Shown here piece by piece: positions 34,560 through 46,159 of a stretch of DNA of 64,000 nt (positions are counted from its first letter, which is position 1; each line of letters opens with the position of its first letter). Below the pieces are notes generated by a model. The model ran no database searches and had not been told where the DNA came from. It saw only the letters and a program-made list of their open reading frames with translations. The DNA comes from Endomychus coccineus (Eukaryota; Arthropoda; Insecta; Coleoptera; Endomychidae). The DNA is taken from NCBI GenBank assembly GCA_958510875.1, contig OY294067.1, forward strand, positions 263,722,180 through 263,786,179. The letters run 5' to 3'. A program made the translations under genes and the position numbers.

Positions 34560-35695
34560 TAGATTTTTACAAAATGGATGCTATTCAAAAATGTGCACAG
34601 GTGATATAGCTACCATTGGAAGCTCATATTAGATGAATTTGTTAGTAATACCTTGTCCATAGAATCCAATTTCTTCAGGTCGTTAACGCAAATAGGGATT
34701 GGATAAACCGTTATATGTAAGCTCCTTCTACAAAATGATTGCACACTGTAACTTTATATTTCTATTACAATGTATAAAATGCAATTCATCGAAAGTATAT
34801 TGGGTGGCGTTCAAAATCAAATTGAAATTGCGAAATAATACGAAACAAGCCGTGACTTCGGAATTAGGTTTATGGGAAAATAAATTAGCTTGCATCTCTA
34901 GAGATCGGTGGAAGCAGTGGCAAACACGAAATATATATTCAATTTCCATATAATGTTTGTTTTGTGACAGAGGATTATAATAAATAAATAGAATTTTAAA
35001 TATGAGTTATGTATACAGAATGATTCATTCATCGTCAATTCCGCGGAGTCATGATGTCATCTCACACCGTGGATAGCATCTAAATCACTGTCTTGTAGTT
35101 AAAATATTTGGAAAAAATACTAAAAAAGTCAAACGAAATATGTCACAATAACGTAGTGCAATACACCCAGATCATTTCCGAGAACGTAATGAAACATGTT
35201 TCACCATCATCAGCATATTATACAGAAGAACCAGTTATAAATTTGCATGAAACATTCATACTCAAATAAAGTTTATTCTCACTCATAATACTATTCCCAA
35301 TTCGAGATAAGATAATTTTAAAAATACCATTTGCGATTCCAAAGAGTTAATTGGCGCAATCGATAGGATATCCCAGATTATTTTGTATCTCAGAAATAAT
35401 ACTCGTATCGACTATTTGCTATCGAAGGTTGGTGATCAATTCCCGAACAATTGGAAGCAGAGTGACGCTTCGAGCATCACGAAATCTATCGCAGCCCTGT
35501 GGAAATATTCTTCGAGCCATATCATGAGAATCGTCCGTCACTGTAAGGAAGAAATTTTTGGGAAAATTCATAAATCACAGGCCCATCTACAATTCCTTAT
35601 ATTAGCTTAAGAGAATGTTAGAGAAACAAAAATTGAGATGAATTTAACATAAAATCGAAATCCTAAACAACATGCCAGATTCAGACTCTATTATT
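34560..35695. other. Unassigned noncoding stretch
   Basis: Frames at 34,699-34,953 and 35,383-35,610 carry no recognised domain. About 85 bp at 35,640-35,725 ('aacaacatgccagattcag') recur at 44,360-44,440. Confidence 0.4.
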
Positions 35696-35703
35696 TGAGT
35701 TCA

Positions 35704-36105
35704 AGATGTGCTTTTATCTGAATGTCTACGTCTCAGAAGAGGACTCCAGTGTTCAATACTGAGCTTTTTTTCTTCTGCTATTATGATATATCGGAAAATG
35801 GTTTTTATCAGCGGCGTTTCATTCCACTTACTTACAATGGCATCCCCATGTTCATTCCCTCCAATTCTTGCGTATCCTGTGACCCCGTGGACGGTGATCC
35901 TATCCTGCACTTCTAAGGTGTTCAGTTTGATTCAGCAGGTAAGAGCCATCCTTGAACTAGTTATGTTCCAGCTTTGCGATTTTATGGCTGCCTGACTATC
36001 AGGCATGATGACTATATATTCTTCTTCTTATAAGCTTTCCAGATTGACTTGTGCAAATCTTTTGATTGCATGAACTTCCGTTTGAAAAATACATTTCCTG
36101 AAAGG
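35704..36105 (-). pseudogene. LINE RNase H domain fragment
   Basis: The minus strand reads 'IFQTEVHAIKRFAQVNLESL' (with the catalytic Glu), 'PDSQAAIKSQSWNITSSRMA' (with Asp) and 'VHGVTGYARIGGNEHGDAIV'. The last corresponds to WVPGHxGIxGNExAD but has lost the His. The order is that of the RNase H domain of LINEs. One stop and diverged motifs show decay. It is not the same copy as 22,957-24,360. The overlapping plus-strand frames are shadows. Confidence 0.7.
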
Positions 36106-36109
36106 GTAC

Positions 36110-37180
36110 TACATACTAAAGTGAATTGATGAACCTTGGAAAGGCTCAGTCATTCTCCAAGGGAACCATAATATTCTTTCATATTCATGTCCTCACCCTT
36201 GAGGATGATATGCAGTTTATTTCAGGTAGTGCAGTGTGACTAAAATCTGTTACTCCTTGTTCAGTTATTCACATTATTGAATGACCGACACACGAACCCA
36301 GATGGATTCTTGTTAGCACACTGCCACATTCAGTAAGTTGAAAATTCATATAAACGCGGAGAAATGGCATGTTACATGAAGCAGCCTAACATCAATGTTG
36401 AAACGTGGGTGAAATCGAGATCACGTATTGTCTGCAAAGTAAGTAAATACACAAGTCACATCTAACGTATACAGAGGAAATATGAGCGAATTCGCAATGA
36501 AAAAATGAGTGAATGGTATTTTCAAGTACAGTATATACTTCCGCAATATATAGCTTTGATGATGAAATGTACGATTGACGTTGGCTATGATTATGAAAAC
36601 AATTGCTTTTGTCTTTGTTGAAGCTCTTATTCGAAATTGTAGGCATTCAGAACTGAAATTATGGAGACACACGTTTGCCATTTTGAGGAATATATTGGTA
36701 TGTTCTATATCGAGTTGTTGTTGGCAATATACTGAAATTGTAACTTGTATTGACATACTGATATTCTTCAACTAAAATTCATATATGTTTATGGTTATAC
36801 AGAACACTGGTTGTGGATTCTTCCTTTTTGTTTTCATCGTGTAAGCGTGCAATATCCAAAAAAAATTTTGTTTCTTTGAAACATGCGGTATCTGTGTGAT
36901 AAGGTTCTGTTATCTGTGATTTGTTTGTAATCACAATTTTTGATAAATTTGCGGACATATTCGAATTGTTACCATTCCAGCCATTCTGTAGTTAATGCTA
37001 GGCCGTTCTAGACTACGTTTCATTCCGTTAATTGGTTATTTCTACCTAACTTCAAATAATATTATGTGTGTGTACATTTCAGGAACTATCATCACTTCAT
37101 TTACGTGTTCTTGTAAACTGTAGATGTTCATGTGACCCATTGCTTTTTCAAAACTCGTAGATTGTTCGTTTACTATTGGT
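36110..37180. other. Unassigned noncoding stretch
   Basis: No supported gene or repeat; several overlapping frames at 36,390-36,775 on both strands look fortuitous. Confidence 0.4.
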
Positions 37181-39456
37181 CAGGTCCAAATTTAATTTTT
37201 TTTCCGCTCAAACTTTGGGAAAGTGTTCTTACACTCAATTCCTCTGTGAATTTTTTCAGATTTTTTTGATGGCTCAATTTGGAGTTTTGGCGTGTCCAAA
37301 CTTAAGAAATTTGAATTTTTTGCTTTTTTTTTAATTTTCAAAGGCATGTAGATCCTCAGGAATGCATTCCAGCGAAAAATTTATGTGGATTTTTTTTGTT
37401 CACAAAACTTCAAAGAATTCAAAAAACATTTTCTTGAATTTTTAAAATCAAAATTTGATGGTGATCGAAAACTTTTATGGAACTTTTTGTTCACAAGACT
37501 TCAAAGAATTCATAAAAAATTTTTTTGAATTTTTAAAATTAAAATTTGGTGGTGATCGAAAACTTTTAAACTTTGATTTTTGTGTCAAAAACAAACGAAT
37601 CAAGCTTTTGGGTCGCAGTTGGTCTTAAAATGAAGCGCTACTCATGCAAATTATACTCTGAAATTTGTGTGATGAATTATCCATCCATTTCTGCGAAATT
37701 GCCTTTTAAAATTTTTTTGATACCAAAAATAGCAGAAAAATCATAGTTTACTAAAACTCATATATATTTTAGTACGTTATCCATATTCTAAACTCAAGTT
37801 TTATTCATTCCCATAATAAGAACTGACTCGACATTATGGAAAAATATTCCCCGAATTTTTTCAGGTTTTTTATTCCAGAGTGCCACCAACATGAAACTAC
37901 TCCCAAAATCTATGAAGTGAAAAGATTTTGATTCAAACTAAAACGTTCTTATTAGCACATTACATAGACTCACATTTCCACTAATTTCAATATTTGTTTC
38001 CGGTATTCTTTGTCTTTGCAAATGAACTAATCGGGATTTCATCAAAATTTATATTAGTGCTTTTGTGAAATTTATTTTTGATTTTTGAATTTAAATATGG
38101 CAGCTTGAGATCATCGAAATTTTCATCCATTATTCTTTGTCGTTGCGAATGAACTATTCGGATTTATATCAAGATTTAGATTAATTCTCTTGTGAAATTT
38201 ACTCGAAAATGTACTTTCAATTTTTAAATCAAAATGGCTGCTTGAGATTATCGAAATTTTCTTTAGTTTCTTTAGCATTGAAGATGAACTATCCGGATTT
38301 ATATCCAGATTTAGATTGATTCTCTTATGAAATTTACTTTCAATTTGCGAATTAAAATGGCTCGAGATTCAAAAACGAAAATCCAATTTCAATCTGAACT
38401 TGTTCAGTAATTTGGATGGAAAGGCAAAAAAATTGAATCTCATTCATTTCAAATTTTTTTGTATGGTGAAGTAATAGTAATATTGATTTTAATCTTTTTT
38501 CCTCTGGTTCTATATTATTCTCCATTAAGTTTAAAGAAAGAGAAAAACACCATCCAACACCCTGACGAAAAACGTTCAAAAGACAACCTCTAACAATATT
38601 ATTAATACTCACACCACAATAAAAAAGAATTTTCTTTCTTTTTTTTATTATAAGTCATTATATTTATTTATTTCATGAATTCGTATGACATATTTTGTTA
38701 TATATTGGGATAACAAATATTGAAATAGTAAGTCTATGTAATGTGCTGATAAGAACGCTTTAGTTTGAATCAAAATCTACTCACTTTATAGATTTTGGAA
38801 GTAGTTTCATGTTGGTGGCACCTCTAACTCTGAAATAAGAAATCTGAAAAAATTTGGTAGATATTTTTCTCCATAATGTCGAGTCAATTCTCATAATGAG
38901 GATGAATAATATTTGAGTTAAAAAGATGAATAACGTACTAAAATATATATGAGTTTTTGTAAACTATGATTTTTCTGCTATTTTTGGTGTAAAAAAAAAA
39001 ATTTTGAAAGCTTATTTTGGAAAAATAGATGCATAATTCATCACAAAAATTTCAGAGTATAATTTTCATGAGTAAAGCTTCATTTTAAGACTAACCGCGA
39101 CCCAAAAGCTTGGTTCGTTTGTTTTTGACACAAAAATCAAAATTTAAAAGTTTTCGATCACCATCAAATTTTAATTTTAAAAATTCAAAAAAAATTTTTA
39201 TGAATTCTTTGAAGTCTTGTGAACAAAAAGTTCCATATAAATTTTTCGCTAGAATGTATTCCTGAGGATCTACAAGCCTTTGAAAATTAAAAAAAAAGCA
39301 AAAAATTTAAATTTCTCAAGTTTGGACACGCCAAAACTCCAAATTAAGCTATCAAAAAAATCTGAAAAAATTCACAGGATCAGAATTTGAGTGTAAAAAC
39401 ACTTTCCCAACGTTTGAGCGAGAAAAAAATCAAATTTCCCGCTTGACATGGACCTG
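37181..39456. mobile_element. Foldback element FB2, 2.28 kb, with repeat-bearing loop
   Basis: Arms at 37,181-38,005 and 38,722-39,456 are inverted copies, ending CAGGTCCA / TGGACCTG. Matching blocks include 'ttggagttttggcgtgtcc' / 'ggacacgccaaaactccaa' and 'catgaaactactccc' / 'gaagtagtttcatg'. The left arm holds an internal duplication of about 100 bp ('acttcaaagaattca' twice, 37,405 and 37,498). The 0.7-kb loop carries three degenerate direct repeats of about 120 bp. No transposase frame. Flanking duplication not clear. Confidence 0.8.
38005..38370 (+). repeat. Three tandem ~120-bp units in FB2 loop
   Basis: Units start near 38,005, 38,130 and 38,258. Each contains a 'ttctttg..(t)tgc.aatgaact' segment, 'ggatttatatc.agatttag', 'ttctcttgtgaaattta' and 'aaaatggc.gcttgaga'. 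They are moderately diverged. Confidence 0.7.
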
Positions 39457-39459
39457 TCC

Positions 39460-39910
39460 ATTAGAAGTTTGAATCTTTGATGAAGTGTCTACTTAGTTGA
39501 TACAATAAAATTAAAAACAAAAAAAAAAACAAGCAGTCACCGAGCACTGCTGACAGAAGTGAAAACTGACAAACCAATTTATTTTATGTTATCTTTGAAT
39601 TATTGTAGCATCCGAAGCTACAATTTTATTATTTTTAAATGAAAATTAATACAATTATTCTTTATTTTTCACAACTGTCAGCATTTCAATCAACAATTAT
39701 ATACATTTTTATATTTAATAATGAAAAACGTATATTGGGCGGCACAATCCATGTAAAGAGTATGAATGTAACCCGATAGCCATTATAATAAATACACATT
39801 ATTTTATTTTCAAAACATATTATTCATTGATATTTACATCGATGTAAATGAAAGTAATGTTAAACAGCATTTTCTTCATTTGCGTCGTCATTATCGGTAA
39901 CTTCGACGAT
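39460..39910. other. Unassigned A/T-rich stretch
   Basis: No coding frame or shared repeat identified. Confidence 0.4.
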
Positions 39911-39914
39911 ACTT

Positions 39915-40385
39915 AAATTAATAAATTAGATCCAAGCATGAAATATACTGGAATCACGTGTGCTCATATATGAAAAAACAGGCTACTATTACCAATCACA
40001 CACAATTTTATTATTACTTTCTACTCTGTAATAATTAAAGTATGAGTTGTATTGCAAAAAAAGGTCCATTTATTCAGTTAGCATAAAAATATTACTTTCG
40101 TCTGCACGAGGACGGAGGATTGTCTGTCCTGTATACCGTAATCGAGAGCACTGGCTCACACAGGCCGGCTCACCAACACCAACTCAGATATGCATACGTG
40201 TGTAAGCGTATAGAGAGACTGCCTGACGCCTGACCCGAGTCCCGCACGGCCGCAGTTGCGCACGCAGCAGTATACATAATACCTAATATATATAGCTACA
40301 GCGTGACGTGACGGACTCCTGGTTTTACCCTTCATCTGAAATAGCTCAACGCTCCTAAAGAAGTTGTCACTTCAAAAACACTTTT
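39915..40385 (+). repeat. Interspersed repeat R1, copy 2 (empty site)
   Basis: Direct-orientation copy of 1-840, lacking both the MITE and the GT/TA-rich segment. The uninterrupted 'taatatatatagctacagcg' near 40,285 defines the pre-insertion site of the MITE. Confidence 0.8.
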
Positions 40386-40389
40386 ACTT

Positions 40390-40685
40390 TGTCGTTCATC
40401 ACATATATTATAGAGCAAACCATGACTATAGTATTCGATACTATCATGTCGTCTTCAAACAATACTTATGTAGGAAAATATGAAAATGTTGGCTATTCAT
40501 GGAACAATATAAGACGCAGGTATCTCGTAGGGTTCCGGTTGGGGACATACACTGCTAGAATAGTATAATTGAAATTGGATAATGAGGTAGAGTTAATATT
40601 GCGATAAGGAAATTTCAATGCGAAGGTATAATACAAGGAGTGCACAAGAGGATTCTGGGAAATTTCATCAAGACACCAAACAGAA
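40390..40685. other. Unassigned noncoding stretch
   Basis: Nothing recognised. Confidence 0.4.
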
Positions 40686-40689
40686 TGCT

Positions 40690-41060
40690 GTAGTACTCAT
40701 CTGTTGTCATTATTTGCAAAACCTTTCAAAATTTCTATTGATTCCAGTGTGTTTGATGTAAAACCTCAACTCTGGTTTTGGGAAATTTTAACTTTATCTA
40801 AATTAGGGAAAGTGTGCCCTGATTCTAAAATAAGGTTAGACAAAAATGAATCTGTTTTATTACGTCTAAAAGATCGAAAATGTTCGTTATATATCTAATT
40901 ACTGTATTACGACTAGATCTACCGATGTAAAAGTTTTCACACTCTGAACAGGTTAATTCATATACTCCAGGTTTATTAAGCTTATATGTTATATCTGTAG
41001 CATCTATCAAAAATAGAACAATTAATTTTGAGGTTTGTATTAAAAACACTAGAATCAACA
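40690..41060 (-). pseudogene. PLE GIY-YIG endonuclease fragment
   Basis: The minus strand reads 'YKLNKPGVYELTCSECENFY' then 'IGRSSRNTVIRY', the GVY-L-C-C-FYIG start of the PLE nuclease with both Cys and the YIG intact. After frameshifts 'SNLILESGHTFPNLDKV' and 'TLESIEILKGFA' give the distal part. The family is closer to the one at 13,405/15,197 than to the hammerhead-bearing PLE. Truncated at both ends; FB3 starts about 110 bp further right. Confidence 0.75.
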
Positions 41061-41173
41061 GAACTTTTCAAAGGTATTAAGAATAATGAGAAATTTCTTA
41101 CGATCAATTAGATATGTACCACAGTATTTTGTTTGATGTCTTGATAACGTGAAATTCCCCTTAAGCCTCTTTA

Positions 41174-42898
41174 GTCCAGGAAATAAAGTACAAAATCGAC
41201 CCAAATTAGAAAAATTTGATGTAGAAGGCCGATTTTGATGTGTGAGGGCTCATTCGATTCGTTTTGACCTCTAGATCAGAATCTGCCACAGCTACAAAGG
41301 GGGAAATTTGTCCTATTGTTAATAAACAACAAATAATGGCCAATAAAAGGCATGTTTTTGACATAATACAAAAAAAATTGAAAACGCTATTTTCCATCAA
41401 TTTTTAGCGGGTAAAGTAGAAAATTTCAGTTATTTGATCAATAAATAATGTGAATTTAAGGTTTATAACAATTTGTCAGTCATCTATTTGTTAATAAACA
41501 ACAAAATGGAAATTTCCTAAATAATCAAGTTAATTAACATTTTGTTAATAAACAAATTAACCCAAAAAATGGAAATTTAAAAAATAATCAAGACTAGAGT
41601 TATTTTCAGGTAATTTGAGGTCGCTGAGTAGTTTGATGTTCTTTTATTGATTGAATGTTAACATAATTATTTTATCAATAATTACTTAGTTACCGAATTA
41701 ACAAAAAAATTCAAAGTCTCAAAATAATCAAGACTCCAGTCAATTTCGTATAATTTAAGGTCGCTGAATACGAATTTGATGTTATTTTTCGAATAAATTG
41801 CTGGGAAACTATTTTTCATCAATAACATGGAAAACCACTCTTCCCCTTTACGGCTACGACCCTGCAGGTTGAATTACTGGTTCTGAATTCAGCTCATACG
41901 TCCCTGCACTGCTCTCAGTTACCATTGCAACGCTATCAATCAACTAATAATATGAACAATTTATTGAAAAATCACATCAGATTCAAATTTAACTACTTCA
42001 AATTATCTGAAATTGACTGTAATCTTGATTATTTTAAAACTTTGAATATTTTTTGTTGATTTGCCAAGTGAATTAATTGATTAATTAAATTATTATTCGA
42101 TTCAAAAAGTAACATCAATTTCGTGTTCAGCGGCCTTAAATTATACGAAATTGACTCTAATCTTGATTATTTTAAGACTTTGAATTTTTTTGTTAATTCG
42201 GTAACTAAGTAATTATCAATAAAATGATTGTATTAACCTTTAATTCAAAAAATAACATTGAATTCATGTTTAGTGACCCGAAATTACCCGAAAATGACTC
42301 TAATCTTGATTATTTTGAGACACTGAATTTTTTTGTTAATTAGGTAACTGAGTAATTATCAATTAATTAATTTAATTAACATTTGATGAAAAAAGTAACA
42401 TCAAATTCGTATTCAGCGATCTCAAATTACCTGAAAATGACTCTAGTCTTGATTATTTTTTAAATTTCCATTTTTTGGGTTAATTTGTTCATTAACAAAT
42501 TGCTAATTAACTAATTAGATTAACAGCCAATCAGAAAAATAACATCGAATTTGTATTCAGCGACATCAAATTACCTGAAAATGAATCTAATCTTGATTAT
42601 TTAGGAAATTTCCATTTTGTTGTTTATTAACAAATAGACATTTGATCAAATAACTGCAATTTTCTACTTCACCCGCTAAAAATTGATGGAAAATAGCGTT
42701 TTCAATTTTTTTTTGTTATGTCAAAAACATGCCATTTATTGGCCATTATTTATTGTTTATTAGCAATAGGACAAATTTCCCCCTATGTAGCTGTGACAGA
42801 TTCTGATCTAGAGGTCAAAACGAATCGAATGAGCCCTCACACATCAAAATCGGCCTTTTACATCAAATTTTTCTTTTCAAAATCTTTATTTCCTGAAC
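41174..42898. mobile_element. Foldback element FB3, 1.72 kb, arms built of tandem repeats
   Basis: Ends GTCCAGGAAATAAAG / CTTTATTTCCTGAAC, with TA on each side (41,172-41,173 and 42,899-42,900). The outer arms pair over about 250 bp ('aggccgattttgatgtgtg' / 'cacacatcaaaatcggcc'). The inner arms consist of repeats of about 145 bp containing 'gactctaatcttgatt' and 'aaattcgtattcagcga': at least five in the right arm (near 42,005, 42,150, 42,290, 42,430, 42,575) but only two or three in the left, so the arms are unequal. The unique centre is at about 41,800-42,000. The architecture resembles the FB elements of Drosophila. The 60-odd-codon frames in the two arms are not convincing proteins. Confidence 0.85.
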
Positions 42899-43118
42899 TA
42901 CTTGTGCCTTCCTAGTATACCTCCACATTAAAACTCCCTTATCGCACTATTAACTCTACCTCATTATCCAATTTCAATTATACTATTATAGCACTTGTTA
43001 CATGTGACTTATATTGTACCATAAATAGCCGAAATTATTCAAATTTTCATACATTAGTATCGTTTGAAGATGAGACGCTATAGTTTCGAAAGTATAGTCA
43101 CATTTTGTTTCGATTATA

Positions 43119-44070
43119 CAGGGTGTAAATAAATAACTGCGAAAAAATTCAGGGGATGATTCCTTGTTGAAAAAGGTGGTTCTTTCATAGAAATTTTTCT
43201 CTAAATCACTTCGTTTTCGAGATACAGGAGGGTGTTGAAATTGAAACAAACATTTAGTTTATTGTGAATATCGTCGGAACCGTTTATCGTACAGAAAACA
43301 GCTTTTGTGAGCAATCTCTACTTATAATAAGCTAAGTTTTGTGTGATAAAAAAATTCTTTTTATCCATAATTGGTGAAGATTTTGAAGGGGTAGTGGTTG
43401 TTTTTCTCCCCAACTTCTACGCCATTGGACAAAGTAACGGTTTTGAGATGCCCAATTGAACCACCAATGTTTTCTACACAAAAAAGATACTCCTGATTAT
43501 GAGCTCTAAAGTTATCTGTTTTCGAGAAAAATCAACTTTTATGTTGAAAAACATGGTCAATTTTTGGTTTTGTTACTTGTGTAAATAAATTCCGTTTAAT
43601 TGGTAAAAAATAAATTTTATTTCAAAGAATTGACAATGTTTTTCAACATGAAAGTTGATTTTTCTCGAAAACGGTTCACTTTAGAGCTCATAACCAATCG
43701 TAGCTTTATTGTGTAGAGAACATTGGCGGTTCAAATGGGCATCTCAAAACCGTACTTTTTTTAGTGGCGTAGAAGTTGGGAGAAAAACAACCACTACCCC
43801 TTCAAAATCTTCACCAATTATGAATAAAAAATAAATTTTTATCGCACAAGACATAGCTTACTATGAGTAGAGATTGCTCACAAAAGCTGTTCTCTGTACA
43901 ATCAACGGTTCCGGAGATATTCGCAAAAAACTAATTTTTTTTTCAATTTCAACACCCTGTATCTCGAAAACGAAGTGATTTAGAGAAAATTTTATATGTT
44001 GGACCCACCTTATTTTTCAATAAGGAATCACCCCCTGCATTTTTTCGCAGTTATTTATTCACACCCTCCA
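43119..44070. mobile_element. Foldback element FB4, 0.95 kb
   Basis: Begins CAGGGTGTAAATAAATAACT and ends with the near inverse 'agttatttattcacaccct', with TA at 43,117-43,118 and 44,071-44,072. Arms of about 450 bp pair almost throughout ('tctcgaaaacgaagtgattt' appears inverted as 'aaatcacttcgttttcgaga'), leaving a centre near 43,590. No coding frame. A CAGGGTGT terminus with TA duplication suggests a Tc1/mariner-related non-autonomous element. Confidence 0.85.
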
Positions 44071-44079
44071 TATGTGATA

Positions 44080-45040
44080 AAAAACAAAATAAAAGTATTT
44101 CATTTTATCATGTAAATATGATGAATTATCAAAAGTAATGGCTTCTACCATTGAATTTTCTTCTACTATTTGATTCTGAGATATTACTTATCTAAATTTT
44201 TGTTCACATCAATGGACAACTAGATTCTCATCTCTCGAAATACCGCATAAAAGACTTCTCAATTCAATAAGATACAGAAAATTACACCCATTTTCGTTCT
44301 TACTTTATCAATAATATTCTGAAATGGTAGAAAAAGGAAAATTGATGAAAACGAAAATACATGAATTCAACATAAAATCAAAGTCCGGAACAACATGCCA
44401 GATTCAGACTCTATTATTTAAAATGTGCTTTTATCCCGCCTACTCTAGCAGATAACAGTTTTACAAAAATTTAATTGAATTGGTTATGTTATAACTGACC
44501 ATGGAAAGTTTCGGGAAATTTCACGAACAACAATAGGTTTTCACTAGCCAAATATGTTGATTAGTTTGCACTAACAATGAAGTAAACATGCGATTTGGTT
44601 AAATTTTAACCGACTCGGAATGGACCAGTTGAATCGTAAGCATTATAATTTAACAGTATACCTGGGTCAGTTGTTCAATAAGCTAGTTTATAAATAGAGA
44701 TCCTCCATTAGAACATATCATTTTATATCTATTTATAGCATCTATTGAAGATCCAGTAGCAAAATCTGTTCATACATGTTCTTGAACCTCTGAAATAGTT
44801 GATTGCAGAAGCTCTTTGTAGTGATTCTTCATATTAATAATGTGACTTGAAGGCAAACAAAATATTATTTCCACTATGTGTTTACCATTAATGACGGAAT
44901 GAAAAATTCAGTGTTTCCTACAATAATCATCACCCTCATACCTAGTTTCTACTTATTTGGATCATACTGGTTGAACTTTCGGAAGTTCAAATTAGATTCA
45001 AATTTACACAAAACATTTAATTTAGATAAAATGCTGCCAA
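44080..45040. other. Unassigned noncoding stretch
   Basis: An 85-bp segment at 44,360-44,440 matches 35,640-35,725. Nothing else recognised. Confidence 0.45.
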
Positions 45041-45041
45041 A

Positions 45042-46155
45042 TTTTTTTTTTTATACTTTGACTACACGAGAGAGAAATCTATAACGTTCGAAGAACGTAG
45101 TGTGAGCCAGCAGTGAAATGTAGGGAGAGGTGATAGGCATTCATATTTTTTTTCGAAGGATAGGAAATGACCTCATTAGGTGAAGAGTTCCACAATTACG
45201 CAGTTCGATAAACAAATGAAGTCTGGTAGGTGTTGAGCTTGACAGTGAGGGGGTGATTAGTTTCAGCTCGTCTAATCCGCCTATCTGTAATCTCTCTTGG
45301 TGAAACACCAGACGAGATTTCTGATCAACACCGACCATGGAAATATCTATAGAAAGGGGAGAGATCTGCCACCTTCCTACGATGTTCTAGAGAGGTCAAT
45401 GAACTCGTAAGTGTGATATCATCAATCAACCAAATAGCTAGCTCTCTTTTTGATAGAATCCAAGAGCTTCAAGGCCAAACTCCAAATATATGAACATGAC
45501 TCCAAGACATGTCGAATATGTGTTTTGTAGATTATGAGAAGCTACTGGGATATGAAGTAGCTCTTGATACGGAATAGAAACCCAAGTTTTTGTGAAGCAG
45601 TTTTCACAATGAACCTCACATGATCGTCCCATGAGAAGGTGCTGTTGGTGGCGATCCCAAGCATTGTTATGAATGACTTCATAGGAATAGTTGTCATATT
45701 GGGGATTGTAGGATTCGCCTTCCTGGAAAAGATGCAAGCTTGAGTTTTGGTTGCATTAAATCAGAACTCCATTTCTTAAGCATTGTCAGATTTCCATTTA
45801 TTGAGTCAACCTGTCTCTGTCTCACTCCTCTGGCTTCATTTGATGGTACGCTCAAGATGAGGAAGGGGTATGAAGTGTACCCTCATCTGCAAAGCTGTGG
45901 ACGAGACAGGTGGTCACTTCCAACAGATCGTTGATATGGAGCAGAAACAAAGTTGGTGTCAAGACAGAACCCTGTAGAACATCAACGATGATAGCGATTA
46001 TATCAGAGGATACTCCGTCAACCACCACATGGGATGGTCTATCTGAGGCAAAACTCGATAGTAAGCGACAAAATTGAGGCGACAACCCATATGACGGAAG
46101 TTTCCCAAGAAGGCTTTGATGTAAGACTGGGTCAAATGCTTTGGAGATATTATTA
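45042..46155 (-). pseudogene. LINE family J, RT C-terminal half with poly-A end
   Basis: The minus strand starts in RT motif A ('NISKAFDPVLHQSLLGKLPS', near 46,155). It then reads 'SPQFCRLLSSFASDRPSHVV', 'DVLQGSVLTPTLFLLHINDL' (motif B) and 'VHSFADEGTLHT', where the active-site Asp-Asp has become Asp-Glu. Next come 'RKANPTIPNMTTIPMK'-type sequence and the C-terminal block, ending in the 3' region and a T run at 45,042-45,052 (poly-A on the minus strand). 5'-truncated in motif A, the usual result of incomplete reverse transcription. Confidence 0.85.
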
Positions 46156-46159
46156 GAGC

